Part shown: positions 17,722-26,879 of the stretch, one piece after another | Numbering within the stretch: position 1 is the stretch's first letter | Layout of the letters: each line of letters begins with the position of its first letter | Source of the DNA: DATFVJ01 sp963712955 | Lineage (GTDB): Bacteria > Actinomycetota > Actinomycetes > Streptosporangiales > Streptosporangiaceae | DNA length: 64,000 nt | NCBI GenBank assembly: GCA_963712955.1 | Contig: CAVQKF010000010.1 | Location: forward strand, 1 to 64,000 | Direction: 5' to 3' | The notes under the pieces: generated by a model | The model's database searches: none | What the model saw: only the letters and a program-made list of their open reading frames with translations | Told to the model about the DNA's origin: nothing | Made by a program: the position numbers and the translations under genes

Positions 17722-18945
17722 CTATGGAGGACGCTCGGTGAGACGACTGTTCCTGCACAGCCCGGCGGCCCGCGCGCGGGCGGCCTGGCGGACCAGGTGG
17801 TCGCGCTCGGCGACGTCCGTGGCCCGGCGGGCGGCCTCGGCGTACGCCGTGGCGGCGGCAGGGAGGTCGCCGCCCAGCTCGTGCAGGTGGCCGCGGACGG
17901 CGTGCCAGCGGTGCCGCTCGCCGAGCACCTCGCGCAGCCGGTCGGTCTCGCGCAGCCCGGCGGCGGCGCCGAGGACGTGGCCGGCCGCGACCGCGCGCCC
18001 GAGCACCGCCGCGGGGTCTTGGCGCACCGGGTCGCCGGTGAGGGCGACGAGGTCGTCGTACCAGGCGAGGATCTGCGGCCAGTCGGTCTCCCCGGCGCTT
18101 GCCGCGTCGTCGTGCAGGGCGGCGATGGCGGCCTCGACCTGGTAGCGGCCGGGGCGCGCAGCGGCCAGCGCCGACTGCAGGACGCGCACGCCCTCGGCGA
18201 TCTCGCGGGTGTCCCACAGGCCGCGGTCCTGCCGGTCGAGCGTGACGATCCGGCCCTCGGGGTCGAGTCGCGCCGGGAGGCGGGCGTGGTTGAGGAGCAT
18301 CAGCGCGAGCAGCCCGCGCGCCTCCGGTTCCCCGGTGGCGAGGGTGAGCTGGCGGGCGAGCCGGATCGCCTCGCCGGCCAGGTCGACCCGGCCCGCGTGG
18401 CCGGCCGTGTAGACGAGGTAGAGCACGCGCAGCACGACGGCGAGGTCGCCGGGCTGGTCCAGGCGGCGCCCCTGCAGGGCGCGCTTGGCCCGGCTGATCC
18501 GCTGCGCCATCGTCGCCTCCGGGACATAGAAGGCGTCGGCGATCTCCCGGGTGGTGAGGCCGCCGACCGCGCGCAGGGTCAGCGCCACCTGGGAGGCGGG
18601 CGCGAGCTCCGGGTGGCAGCAGCAGAAGAGCAGGAAGAGGGTGTCGTCGCCCTCCTCGGTGGCGGCGGGCCGCGGCTCCGCGTACGTCGCCTCCTCGCGG
18701 CGCTGACGGGCGGCCTCGCTGCGGTGGGCGTCGACGAGCCGCCGGGTCGCGACCGTCGCCAGCCACGCGCGCGGGTCGCGCGGCGGATGCTCGGGCCACA
18801 CCCGCAGCGCCTCCAGCAGCGCCTCCTGCAGCGCGTCCTCGGCGGCGTCGAAGTCCTCGCCCCGCCGGACCAGCCCTGCGAGCACCCGCGGGACAAGGGC
18901 GCGCAGCGCGCCCTCGTCCAGCCGTCGCGTCGGCTCGCCGATCAC
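17722..18945 (-). CDS. ECF sigma factor with C-terminal DUF6596 domain (ECF42-like)
   Basis: A 407-residue ECF sigma factor. Region 2 reads EDFDAAEDALQEALLEALRV and DPRAWLATVATRRLVDAHR. Region 4 reads APASQVALTLRAVGGLTTRE then VPEATMAQRISRAKRAL. The long C-terminal part (residues about 190-400) has the TPR-like DUF6596 features VLRVLYLVYTAGHAG, EARGLLALMLLNHARLPAR and AIAALHDDAASAGETDWPQI. This architecture belongs to the ECF42 group, whose genes are typically next to YciI/DGPF proteins, exactly as here. The GTG at 18945 starts 6 bases after the YciI gene. No anti-sigma gene is present; in this group the C-terminal extension replaces it. Confidence 0.88.
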   Translation of the reverse strand: MIGEPTRRLDEGALRALVPRVLAGLVRRGEDFDAAEDALQEALLEALRVWPEHPPRDPRAWLATVATRRLVDAHRSEAARQRREEATYAEPRPAATEEGDDTLFLLFCCCHPELAPASQVALTLRAVGGLTTREIADAFYVPEATMAQRISRAKRALQGRRLDQPGDLAVVLRVLYLVYTAGHAGRVDLAGEAIRLARQLTLATGEPEARGLLALMLLNHARLPARLDPEGRIVTLDRQDRGLWDTREIAEGVRVLQSALAAARPGRYQVEAAIAALHDDAASAGETDWPQILAWYDDLVALTGDPVRQDPAAVLGRAVAAGHVLGAAAGLRETDRLREVLGERHRWHAVRGHLHELGGDLPAAATAYAEAARRATDVAERDHLVRQAARARAAGLCRNSRLTERPP

Positions 18946-18951
18946 GCCGGG

Positions 18952-19362
18952 TCAGTCGTCCGACAGCGCCTCGGACATGACCTCCCGGACGTCGATCCAC
19001 TCGTACAGCGGCTCCCCGCCCGGGCCGGGCTCGGAGGAGACGTAGGCCGCGAGCTCGACCGCGCGCTCGTGCGACTCGACGTCGATCATGTACCAGCCCG
19101 CCACGAGATCGCTGGTCTCGGGCAGCGGGCCGTCGGTGGTGACGGGCGCGGCGTCCGGGCCGCCGTAGCGCACCCAGGTGCGCGCCGGCGTGAGCGCCTG
19201 CGCGTCGACGTACTCGCCGTTCTCCTCGAGCAGCTCGCTGACGTGCTTGAGGAAGGCCATGTGCGCCTCCACGTCCTCGGGGGCCCACTGGTCCATCGGG
19301 GGCACGGGACGGTGCGGCGCCGGGCCGCCGCGGTAGTGCTTGAGGAGCAGGTACTTCGGCAT
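18952..19362 (-). CDS. YciI-like (DGPF) protein, ECF42 partner
   Basis: A 136-residue YCII-related protein. It begins MPKYLLLKHYRGG and shows the DGPF-type segment TTDGPLPETSDLVAGWYMID, then ESHERAVELAAYVSSEPG and the ending EWIDVREVM. The ATG at 19362 follows GGAGACCACC and is preferred to an in-frame start 87 bases upstream. Such proteins form dimeric alpha-beta barrels and are the standard genomic partners and regulon members of ECF42 sigma factors. The sigma gene follows 6 bases later, so the two are one operon. Confidence 0.85.
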   Translation of the reverse strand: MPKYLLLKHYRGGPAPHRPVPPMDQWAPEDVEAHMAFLKHVSELLEENGEYVDAQALTPARTWVRYGGPDAAPVTTDGPLPETSDLVAGWYMIDVESHERAVELAAYVSSEPGPGGEPLYEWIDVREVMSEALSDD

Positions 19363-20130
19363 GGTGGTCTCCTGGTGTCGTGGGCCGCGCCTGTCGTGGC
19401 CCTTCACCCGGTGAGCGGAGCCGGTCAGAGCTTCTCGACATAAAATCACTCATCTAGCTCCGAGACCGTCGCGTAGGCGGAAAAACTCCACGGGAACCTT
19501 GCAGATGGGAGGCCATGCCCGCTCAGGAGCGTCCCGTATACCCCGCCCGGTGAAGGTTCTCCCGATCTGGGCCATCGCCGGTGTTGCTGAACTCGATCTC
19601 GCCGCCCGCCCATAACGGCGGGACTGTGCGCTCGCTCTTGATGACGGCCCTCAGAAGCGAACTCCGTCGAAGGTCGCCGCTTCGCGGGCGTTCGAGGGTG
19701 TAAGCCTGCGTCTTCGTCCCCGCTTGTGTGACATTGACGAGCCAGCCCGCCGAGACAATCGTCTAGGCCGTGGAACTGGTCTACGGCGCAGGACGTCTCG
19801 ACCGCTGTGTGCCTGGCAGTGATGAGTTGCTCCGCGCCTGGCACGAGCAAGAGCGCGACTTGGGACAGCTCTACCTGGAGCACTGGCCTGTCACTCCTCG
19901 TAATCGCTTGCTGGTCTGGCGGTGACCATGCTCCTCAACTCGCGCGTCGCCGCGCGGGCAGCGACGAGCGCGAGCAGGTGCCGGATTCGTGAGCCGGGGG
20001 CCGAGTCGCGGTTCCAAGCCGTCGCGGCACGTCCCGGGGCGTGCGGCAGTCCGCAGGCCGTGCCGCCAAGTCGCCGACCGCAAACGAGAAATAAAAGACC
20101 GCCCGACGGGCTGAAGGGAAAGGTGAGCTT
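19363..20130. other. Gene-free stretch upstream of rph
   Basis: About 770 bases without an intact gene. Near 19770-19925 the plus strand reads LDRCVPGSDELLRAWHEQER and LGQLYLEHWPVTPRN, which looks like a fragment of an unrecognised protein. It has no start and ends at an early stop. The last 130 bases hold the probable control region of the rifampin phosphotransferase gene, including the small hairpin listed separately. Confidence 0.4.
20036..20055 (+). promoter_or_regulatory. Possible rifamycin-associated element
   Basis: The sequence GGGGCGTGCGGCAGTCC starts at 20036 and includes an inverted repeat TGCGG-CAGT-CCGCA (20042-20055). It lies about 75 bases before the rph start codon. Actinomycete rifamycin-inactivation genes are known to carry a conserved short inverted-repeat element upstream, and this resembles my memory of that motif with a few mismatches. 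The match is from memory and unverified. Confidence 0.3.
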
Positions 20131-22732
20131 ATGGGCAGCTACGTGCTGGGTTTCCAAGAGGTCGACCGGAGCCAGATCGCGGTCGTTGGTGGCAAGAGCG
20201 CGCACTTGGGGGAGCTTTCGCGGATCGAAGGCATCCACGTGCCGGCCGGCTTCTGCGTGACGACGGATGCCTTCCGGCGGATCATGGCGGAAGCGCCGTC
20301 GATCGATGATCAACTCGACCGGCTGTCGCGCCTGAGCCCGGATGACCGGGAGGCGATCCGCACGCTCAGCGCGGAGATCCGCAGGACCATCGAAGGGATC
20401 ACCATCCCCGACGATCTGGCGGCGGCGATTACCAGCGCGCTCGCCCGGCTCGGCGATCAAGCCGCCTACGCCGTCCGATCGAGCGCGACGGCGGAGGACT
20501 TGCCGACGGCCTCCTTCGCGGGCCAAAAGGACACGTACCTGAACGTCGTGGGGCCGGCGGCGATCCCGCAGCACGTCAGCCGGTGCTGGGCATCGCTCTT
20601 CACGGAGCGGGCTGTGACCTACCGCCTGCGGAACGGCTTCGACCATCAGAAGGTCCAGATGGCCGTGGTCGTGCAGCAGATGGTCTTCCCGGCGGCGGCC
20701 GGCGTCCTTTTCACGGCCGACCCCGTCACGTCGAATCGGAAGGTCACCTCCGTGGAGGCCAGCTTCGGCCTCGGCGAGGCCCTGGTCTCCGGCCTGGTGA
20801 ACGCTGACGGCTACAAGGTGCGCGACGGCGAGGTGGTCACCAAGGCGGTCGCCACCAAGCAGTTTGCCGTCCACGCCTCGCCGGCAGGCGGGACGCAGGA
20901 ACGGGCGATCGAGCGGGGGCGGCAGGACCTGCCAGCGCTGACCGATGCACAGGTCGTGCGGCTTGCGCAGCTGGGCCGGCGGATCGAAGCGCACTTCGGC
21001 TGCCCCCAGGACATCGAATGGTGTCTGATCGACGATGACTTCCAGATCGTCCAGAGCCGGCCGATCACCACGCTGTTCCCCATCCCGGCGACCGGTGACC
21101 GGGAGAACCACGTCTACGTCTCCGTCGGCCACCAGCAGATGATGACCGACCCCATGAAGCCGCTCGGGCTCTCCCTGTGGCAGCTGACGGCGCTCCGGCC
21201 TATGTACGCGGCCGGCGGGAGGCTGTTCGTCGACGTCGCCCAGGGCCTGGCTTCGCCAGCGAGCCGCGCTGGGCTCCTCGAGGTCCTGGGGAAATCCGAT
21301 CCGCTGATCAGGGACGCGTTGCAGACCATCCTCAACCGCGGTGACTTCATCCGGTCGCTCCCGGACGACGGTCCCGGCGGGCCACCGGCCTGGCGGGACG
21401 CCAGCCCCGATCGAGACCGATCCGGCAATCGTCGCCGAGCTGATCGGGCGCAGCCAGGCTTCTATCGCCGCCGTGAAACGAGATATCCGGACGAAGTCCG
21501 GATCGGCAATGTTCGACTTCATCTTGGCGGACATCCAGGAGCTGAAGCGGATCCTGTTCGATCCGCAAAGCCTTCAGGTGATCACGGCCGCGATGGATGC
21601 CACGTGGTGGCTCAACGAGCAGCTCCAGGCGTGGCTGGGCGAGAAGAACACGGCCGACACGCTCACGCAGTCCGTCCCCCACAACGTCACGTCGGAGATG
21701 GGGCTGGCGCTGCTGGACGTCGCGGACGTGATCCGCCCGCATCCGGACGTGGTCGCCTTTCTGCAACACGTCGAGGACGACGGCTTCCTGGACGAGCTGG
21801 CGAAGGTCGCAGGCGGACAGGTCGCTCGAGACGCCATCCGGGCCTATCTCGACAAGTACGGCATGCGCTGCGTCGGCGAGATCGACATCACGAGGCCGCG
21901 TTGGAGCGAACGCCCCACCACGCTCGTGCCCGTGATCCTCGGCAACATCAAGAACTTCGAGCCGGGCGCCGGCCAGCGGCGCTTCGAGCAAGGGCGACAG
22001 GAGGCGTGGAAGAAGGAACAGGAGCTGCTGGAACGCTTGCTGGCCTTGCCGGACGGAGAGCGGAAAGCCGAAGAGGCCAAGCGGATGATCGACCGCGTCC
22101 GGACCTTCATCGGATACCGGGAGTATCCGAAGTACGGCATGGTCAGCCGCTACTTCATCTACAAGCAGGCTCTCCTGGAAGAGGCCGAGCGGCTCGTGCA
22201 GGCCCACGTGCTCCGCGAGACAGACGACATCTTCTACCTCACGTTCCAGGAACTCCACGACGTCGTGCGCACGCACCAGGTGGATGACCAGCTCATCCGC
22301 CAACGCAAGGACGCGTTCAGGTCGTATCAAGCCCTCACGCCGCCCCGGGTGCTCACGTCGGATGGCGAGGTCGTCGCCGGGACGTACCGACGCGAGGACC
22401 TGCCAATCGGCGCGCTGATCGGCCTGCCGGTTTCCGCCGGAACCGTTGAGGGGCGGGCCCGCGTCATCCTCGACATGGCGGAGGCCGATCTGGAACCGGG
22501 CGACATCCTCGTCACGGCCTACACGGATCCCAGCTGGTCGCCCCTGTTCGTCGCGATCAACGGCCTAGTGACCGAGGTCGGGGGCCTGATGACCCACGGC
22601 GCCGTGATCGCACGAGAGTACGGCTTGCCGGCCGTCGTGGGCGTAGAGAACGCCACGCATCTGATCCAGGATGGGCAGCGGATCCGGTTGAACGGAACGC
22701 AGGGGTACATCGAGATCCTTCCCGCGACGTGA
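20131..22732 (+). pseudogene. rph: Rifampin phosphotransferase with one frameshift
   Basis: A PEP-synthase-like enzyme of about 867 residues, the length of rifampin phosphotransferases, which inactivate rifamycins with ATP through a swinging His domain. The ATP-binding domain has GGKSAHLGEL, YAVRSSATAEDLPTASFAGQ and VLFTADPVTS. The rifamycin-binding domain follows. The His domain near the C-terminus reads GGLMTHGAVIAREYGLPAVV, with His in THGA. The frame shifts once between 21371 and 21411, where both frames read through DASP/APIETDPAIVAEL. ATG at 20131 follows AAAGGTGAGC. If the shift is real the protein loses its phosphotransfer His domain; if it is an assembly error the gene is intact. Confidence 0.82.
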
Positions 22733-23203
22733 CATAGCGTGAGACCGACACTGCGATATCCTCGCCACCTTCAACCCCCGGTTGGTTCGGGCAGTCCGGT
22801 CAGGATGGCTGACATGGCCTTCTCGCCGTGTCTCGTTCGTGCCGATGGTGATAGCCGTGGCCTGATCCGGATCGGGCATCCGTTGCTGGATGCGTACGGC
22901 CCGATGGCGTCCGCGGCAACTCCGAGCGTCGCACGTTCACCGGCCCATCGCCGGAATGTGACGCTAGTCACAGTCAACGCCGGGAGATGCCGCGGTGAGG
23001 TGGCGGGCTTGACGGCCTCCGGGCGGTGTGGCGACGAGATCGGTGGCGGGGAAGGTCGCCTCGCCTGTCCGGCCCGGTAGTGGCCGCCTGTGCCGCCCCT
23101 GACGTTCGATGCTGGAAGCGTCTTGCGGGGCGGCGTGACACGGTCGCACGGGTCTGTTATCGTCCCGGGCGGCGCGCGTCTTCGCATGCGTTGCGCCGCC
23201 CAG
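22733..23203. other. Gene-free stretch
   Basis: About 470 bases between the 3' ends of rph and bldC, which converge. Long frames exist on both strands but none resembles a known protein. The stretch ends in the strong hairpin at 23204-23255. I see nothing else. Confidence 0.5.
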
Positions 23204-23255
23204 AAACAGTAGGGCCCCCAGGGGCCGCAAGACCCTTGGGGGCCCGCTGCTGTTT
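23204..23255 (-). terminator. Strong stem-loop terminator at the 3' end of bldC
   Basis: The arms AAACAG-N2-GGGCCCCCA (23204-23220) and TGGGGGCCC-N4-CTGTTT (about 23237-23255) are complementary around a short loop. This gives a stem of about 20 base pairs that ends in A/T pairs. On the minus strand it starts within the bldC stop codon, so it is the natural terminator of bldC. Being nearly symmetric, it may also stop transcripts from the rph side. Confidence 0.8.
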
Positions 23256-23439
23256 AGAGGCTGGCGAGCAGCCCCCGGACCTCGGTTTCGCTGTACCGGC
23301 GGTGCCCGCCCAGTGTGCGGATGGATGCGAGCTTCCCGGCCTTAGCCCATCGGGTGACGGTCTTCGGGTCGACGCGGAACATGGTGGCGACTTCGGCGGG
23401 CGTGAGAAGTGGCTCAGTTTCGGGCACGGGTGTACGCAT
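23254..23439 (-). CDS. bldC: BldC-type MerR-like DNA-binding regulator
   Basis: A 61-residue protein that is essentially a single MerR-type winged helix-turn-helix: PLLTPAEVATMFRVDPKTVT, then RWAKAGKLASIRTLGGHRRY. This block is nearly identical, as I remember it, to Streptomyces BldC, a 68-residue regulator that binds as head-to-tail multimers and controls the timing of development. The ATG at 23439 follows AGGGGGGATC. A longer in-frame start at 23490 was rejected because it lacks such a site. The protein is a little shorter at the C-terminus than the Streptomyces one. It is monocistronic, with its own terminator. Confidence 0.88.
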   Translation of the reverse strand: MRTPVPETEPLLTPAEVATMFRVDPKTVTRWAKAGKLASIRTLGGHRRYSETEVRGLLASL

Positions 23440-24263
23440 GATCCCCCCTGGGGTGGTCTGGCATGGTCGCCCCCGTTTGCGGGAACTCATGCATCATGCC
23501 ATGACTTTGCGTAACTGGTCAGCTACTTAGGTGATGTTTCCGCATGGCTGGCGCGGTGCGCGCCTGGCCTTGAGGCGCAGCGAGCAGGTGACCCAGTGGG
23601 TCACCTGCCTGCTTTGCGCTGCACATGCACTTCACCCCGACCGGTCGTCGTGGATCAACCAGGTAATGCGGCACACCCTCTGCGATCGCGGCCATCGCCC
23701 CGCAGGCCCGGGCAGGTCCCGCGGTCAGCCGCGCCATGGCAGCCGCCCAGGTTGGGCCTGGTGGCCGACATCACCGCGAGGTTCCGGCGCTGCCCGCCGG
23801 CGCTTACGAGGCGGCCGGCTTGCGGCCGCATCTTGCCTGGCCGGTGACGGCTCCAGGTGCGTCCGCTCGGCGTCGGTCACAGCATCCCTTATGCAACTGT
23901 GCGCGGGTGGGTGCGGCGGTTCCAGGCCCGCGCTCCCGAACTGGGGGTGGCGTTCGGGTCAACGCCTACATCGTGGCCGGCCATCCGCGAATCCGCTTCT
24001 CCACCCTCGCCTCCGGAGCAGGCAACAGGAGTTAAAGCGCCCATGGCAGACCGGGCCGCCTGTTCATCGGGCGCCGCAGACACGCTCGTCCGGCATGCCA
24101 TCCAGGGACCCTACGTCCCGCCGTATGCCGCCAACCCCACGCCCAGAACGGCGGTCAGATGACGGTCAAAACGATCTTGAAACAGCGACGGACCACATCG
24201 ATCCCGTCGGCTCGGGTGTGACGTTCCGGGGCGGGAGGCATCCCGCAATCCGGTGCTCATCTC
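23440..24263. other. Gene-poor stretch with a DUF6431-like relic
   Basis: About 820 bases. Between roughly 23680 and 23975 the plus strand carries scattered protein-like pieces in several frames. The clearest is IPYATVRGWVRRFQARAPEL, which resembles the C-terminal HTH of DUF6431 proteins found with actinobacterial transposons. Upstream pieces around HHREVPALPAGAYEAAG fit the preceding part of that family. The gene is broken by multiple shifts. The rest of the stretch shows nothing I can support. Confidence 0.4.
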
Positions 24264-24289
24264 TGTAGTGCTTGGGCTACAATGTAGTG
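24264..24289 (+). promoter_or_regulatory. Leaderless toxin-antitoxin promoter and operator
   Basis: The -10 like TACAAT is at 24278-24283 and the antitoxin GTG starts at 24291, where transcription should begin; there is no Shine-Dalgarno sequence. The box is embedded in an inverted repeat TGTAG-N8-CTACA (24264-24281), and the heptamer TGTAGTG recurs at 24264-24270 and 24283-24289. Autoregulation by the encoded ribbon-helix-helix antitoxin is inferred. No good -35 hexamer is visible. Confidence 0.5.
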
Positions 24290-24290
24290 T

Positions 24291-24713
24291 GTGACTACGC
24301 CGCTTTCCATCCGCTTCGACGCCACCCTCCTGGCACGGCTGCGCCGCCACGCTAATGCCACGACTGGCTCAACTACCTCGGCGCTTGCCCAGCGGCTCAT
24401 CGACGAAGGCCTGCGGATGGCTGACCACCCCGGGGTGATCTTCAAGGATGGCCCGTCCGGACGCCGGGCTGCCGTGGGCTACGGGCCAGATGTCTGGGAG
24501 GTCATCAAGTTCCTGCGTGAAGTGGATGAGCGCGGCGCAGCCGCGCTGGACGCCGCCGCCGAGGTCTTCGCCGTCGACGCCAGCCAGATCAGCACAGCCG
24601 TCAGCTACTACGGGGACTACCGGGACGAGATCGACGCCGAGATCAGCCACGCTGATGACGCATCGGCCCGCGCCGAGGAAGCGTGGCGGGTCCAGCGGGA
24701 CCTCATCGCATGA
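24291..24713 (+). CDS. Ribbon-helix-helix / DUF433-like antitoxin
   Basis: A 140-residue two-part antitoxin. The N-terminus is a ribbon-helix-helix: PLSIRFDATLLARLRRHAN followed by SALAQRLIDEGLRMA (residues about 4-44). The C-terminal half resembles DUF433-like antitoxins, with GVIFKDGPSGRRAAVGYGPD then VWEVIKFLREVD and AEVFAVDASQISTAVSYY. The downstream DUF5615 toxin gene starts in its stop codon (ATGA), which supports a toxin-antitoxin pair. The GTG at 24291 fits the leaderless promoter described at 24264-24289. Confidence 0.8.
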   Translation: MTTPLSIRFDATLLARLRRHANATTGSTTSALAQRLIDEGLRMADHPGVIFKDGPSGRRAAVGYGPDVWEVIKFLREVDERGAAALDAAAEVFAVDASQISTAVSYYGDYRDEIDAEISHADDASARAEEAWRVQRDLIA

Positions 24714-25099
24714 GCCACCCGGCCACGGCCCGGCTGGTGCTTGACGAAATGTTCTCCCCCGCCATCGCTGCCGCGCTGTGCGACTTCGGCCACGACGTGA
24801 TCGCAGTGGCTGAGCGCGGCGATCTGCGGGCGATGAGCGACGAGGAAGTCTTCGCCTGGGCGGCGACGCAGCGCCGCTGGCTGCTCAGCGAGAACGTCAA
24901 AGACTTCCGGCCCATCCTGCTGCGAGCGCTGCAGGCCGGCACCGGCACAACGGGAATCCTGTACACCAGCAACCGCACCTTCCCGCGCTCCAGGAAGAAC
25001 CCAGGCCCGCTGATCCAGGCAATCCATGCCTGGGTGCTCGACGGGCCACCCGAGGCCCCGCTCACCGAAGACTGGCTCCTCAACCCCGAAGGTCACTGA
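24710..25099 (+). CDS. DUF5615 PIN-like toxin
   Basis: A 129-residue PIN-like protein of the DUF5615 family. Acidic positions are visible in ARLVLDEMFSPAIAAAL (about residues 8-24), in AMSDEEVFAWAA and in LLSENVKDFRPIL (about 63-75), matching the compact family active site. The ATG at 24710 overlaps the antitoxin stop codon. The protein has the normal family length, unlike the extended member at 1343-1783. The expected activity is RNA cleavage, counteracted by the upstream antitoxin. Confidence 0.8.
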   Translation: MSHPATARLVLDEMFSPAIAAALCDFGHDVIAVAERGDLRAMSDEEVFAWAATQRRWLLSENVKDFRPILLRALQAGTGTTGILYTSNRTFPRSRKNPGPLIQAIHAWVLDGPPEAPLTEDWLLNPEGH

Positions 25100-25211
25100 C
25101 CAGCTGCTTGCGCAGATTGTGCGCCGCGCAGGCCAGCAGCCATTCGCTTGGTCGTGGCCGAAGCCAGCAAGACGCTGACAGCAGCCCTCTACCTATGTAG
25201 AGTGATCCGTT

Positions 25212-25420
25212 GTGGTGGCACGTTCCGGATTCTCGGCGCAGACGCTGTCAGTTCTCGCGGCGCTGTGCGCGCGGCCGTCGCGGTGGCGCCATGGCTACGC
25301 GCTGGCGAAGCAGACCGGGTTGAAGTCGGGCACGCTGTACCCGATCTTGATCCGGCTGGCCGACCGGGGGCTGGTCGAGGCGTGCTGGCAGGACGAGCCG
25401 CAGTCTGGGCGCCGCGGTCC
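25212..25420 (+). pseudogene. PadR regulator, N-terminal fragment
   Basis: The first 70 or so codons encode a PadR winged helix: FSAQTLSVLAALCARPSRWR, then HGYALAKQTGLKSGTLYPIL and IRLADRGLVEACW. Just where the wing and the conserved RxxYxLTxxG should follow (about 25400-25420), homology stops. The sequence beyond is the antisense of a TIR-domain fragment. The frame stays open to 25706 only because of that antisense DNA. The gene is therefore a truncated relic. Confidence 0.65.
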
Positions 25421-25567
25421 CGCCACCGCCTCCAGCAAGATCTGCCGGGCCTGCTCCTCGGCCACCCCGAACAGATCCCGGGAACGCAGCGGTCGCAGCA
25501 AGGCGGGCACCTGCGCGGCGGGCACCTCCTCCACCCGCACCGGCACCAGCCGGTCGTCCACCGCCAT
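25410..25567 (-). pseudogene. TIR-domain protein fragment
   Basis: On the minus strand from 25567 the frame reads DDRLVPVRVEEVPAAQVPAL then LRPLRSRDLFGVAEEQARQI and LLEAVAGP. This is the C-terminal part of the TIR domain seen at the N-terminus of large actinobacterial TIR and TPR or NB-ARC proteins (PVRV...LRPLVxxDLFG). Nothing upstream continues the domain, and after AGPRRPD it runs into the antisense of the PadR fragment. It is a rearrangement relic with no start of its own. Confidence 0.5.
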
Positions 25568-26056
25568 CAGTATCCCGCCAGTATCCCGCCCAGCGCCGGC
25601 GGCAGGCGGAAGAACCGACGATGACCGTGTGCACGGATCTGTGCACGCGACCGCTCCGGATCGGGTGCACCAGCTGAGACGAATGCGTACGTCAAATCCG
25701 GGCTAACGGATTTGCTAACGAGACGCCGCGGGGACGGGGGAGACCGTCCTGGGGTAGGCGACAGTCATTGCCCCGATTCCCTGGTCAGCGATACGCTCCG
25801 GAACGTCGGAGACGGCGGAGCGTGCGTCGTATGGCTGATAAACCAGCGACCACTGAATGGATGCTCCGAACGATCCGAAAGTCGCCATTGATGCGGACGT
25901 TCGGCGGCACCGACCGGGGTCATTGCAGCAAGCGGTTCGGACAGGCTGCCTGGCCGCTCAACCGTAAGTCTTCGGAAGTCCTGTGAGAGGGCATGCTGAC
26001 TGCCGACGTGACCGGTTGACGACGGCTACGCCGGCGGAGGCGGTTATCCCGGGGAT
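25568..26056. other. Gene-free stretch beside the IS66 copy
   Basis: About 490 bases with no protein I can support. It must contain the left end of the IS66 element, because the transposase stop codon is at 26057, but I could not identify the terminal repeat with confidence. No RNA gene is visible. Confidence 0.4.
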
Positions 26057-26462
26057 TTATCCGGCCGGCGGAGGCTGTGCCCAGGTGCGGAGGTGTTCGG
26101 GGCTGGCGTTCCAGGGCAGGAACCGTTCGAGTGCCGGGCCGGTGAGCGGCTTGCCGCCGTTGCGTCCGCATTCGTCGAGGTAGGCGGTGAGATAGGTCAG
26201 GATGTTGAGGCCGGCCATCTGGGCGGTGCCGGTGACGGTCCAGATCACGGCGGCGTTCCGCGCAGTGTCGCCGTTATGGGAGCCGCGGGCGTTCTTCCTG
26301 GTCACGACCGGGCCTCTGATCATCCGCTCCGCGGCGTTATTGTCCTTATGCCGATATCGGGATAAGGACAATTATCCCGATGTTGCCGTTATGCCGAGGT
26401 CCGGGCCGGGCGGGGGTGTTTTTGTTTTTGCTGGCCGGGGCGGTGGCTGGGCGGTGGCCTGG

Positions 26463-26879
26463 CCGCGTAGTTCGGCATAATTACAAGGCCTCGAGGAACG
26501 CGAGCAGTTCGTCTTTGGCTGTGTACCGGCCCCGGCGGGTGCGGGGCGGGGCAGTGCGGTCGAGTGCCCGCTGCTTGAGCTCGAGATCGGCGTGCAGGTA
26601 GGGGCGCGTCGAGGCCGGTGACTCGTGGCCGAGCAGCAGCGCGATGGCCGGTCCCCCGATCCCGCAGCTTGCAGGCGCATTTGCGAAAGTGTGCCTGAGG
26701 ACATGCGCTGCGGGACGCGTACCCGAGCCGGGCAAGCCCGGCGAGGAAGCTTTCCTCGTAGTCCTCAAGCCTGACGGTCACCGCTGACTGCGCCGAACGT
26801 TCCATGAAGCTCTCCTCTCCAGGTATGATGGAGAGACAGCCTCGCCCAGACGGCGGAGTTATTATGCCGAACTACGCGG
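26463..26879. repeat. Inner 19-bp inverted repeats flanking the recombinase remnant
   Basis: CCGCGTAGTTCGGCATAAT at 26463-26481 is the exact reverse complement of 26861-26879. The pair encloses 417 bases that hold the recombinase remnant, the left copy touching its stop codon and the right copy lying upstream of its promoter region. The core TTATGCCGA also occurs in the outer ends and in two more places, so six copies in both orientations fall within 608 bases. Confidence 0.7.
26481..26805 (-). pseudogene. Tyrosine recombinase with large internal deletion
   Basis: The start ATG at 26805 follows GGAGAGGAGAGCTTC. The first 35 or so residues (VTVRLEDYEESFLAGLARLG) look like the N-terminus of a transposon-type tyrosine recombinase. 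After a junction near 26700 the frame changes and only the last catalytic block remains: LRHTFA (HxxR), LLGHESPAST and YLHADLELKQRALDRT with the likely nucleophile Tyr, ending at 26481. The core-binding domain and first catalytic Arg are gone. The C-terminal block resembles recombinases of the recombinase-in-trio type, which is only a resemblance from memory. Confidence 0.65.

Noticed and set aside
17797..19443. A 548-codon open frame on the plus strand
   Set aside because: It is antisense to the ECF sigma and YciI genes. Its composition is that of a reverse-strand shadow, and no domain is visible.
17702..19453. A 583-codon open frame on the minus strand
   Set aside because: It overlaps the sigma and YciI genes in another frame and is extremely Arg/Pro/Ala-rich, with no domain.
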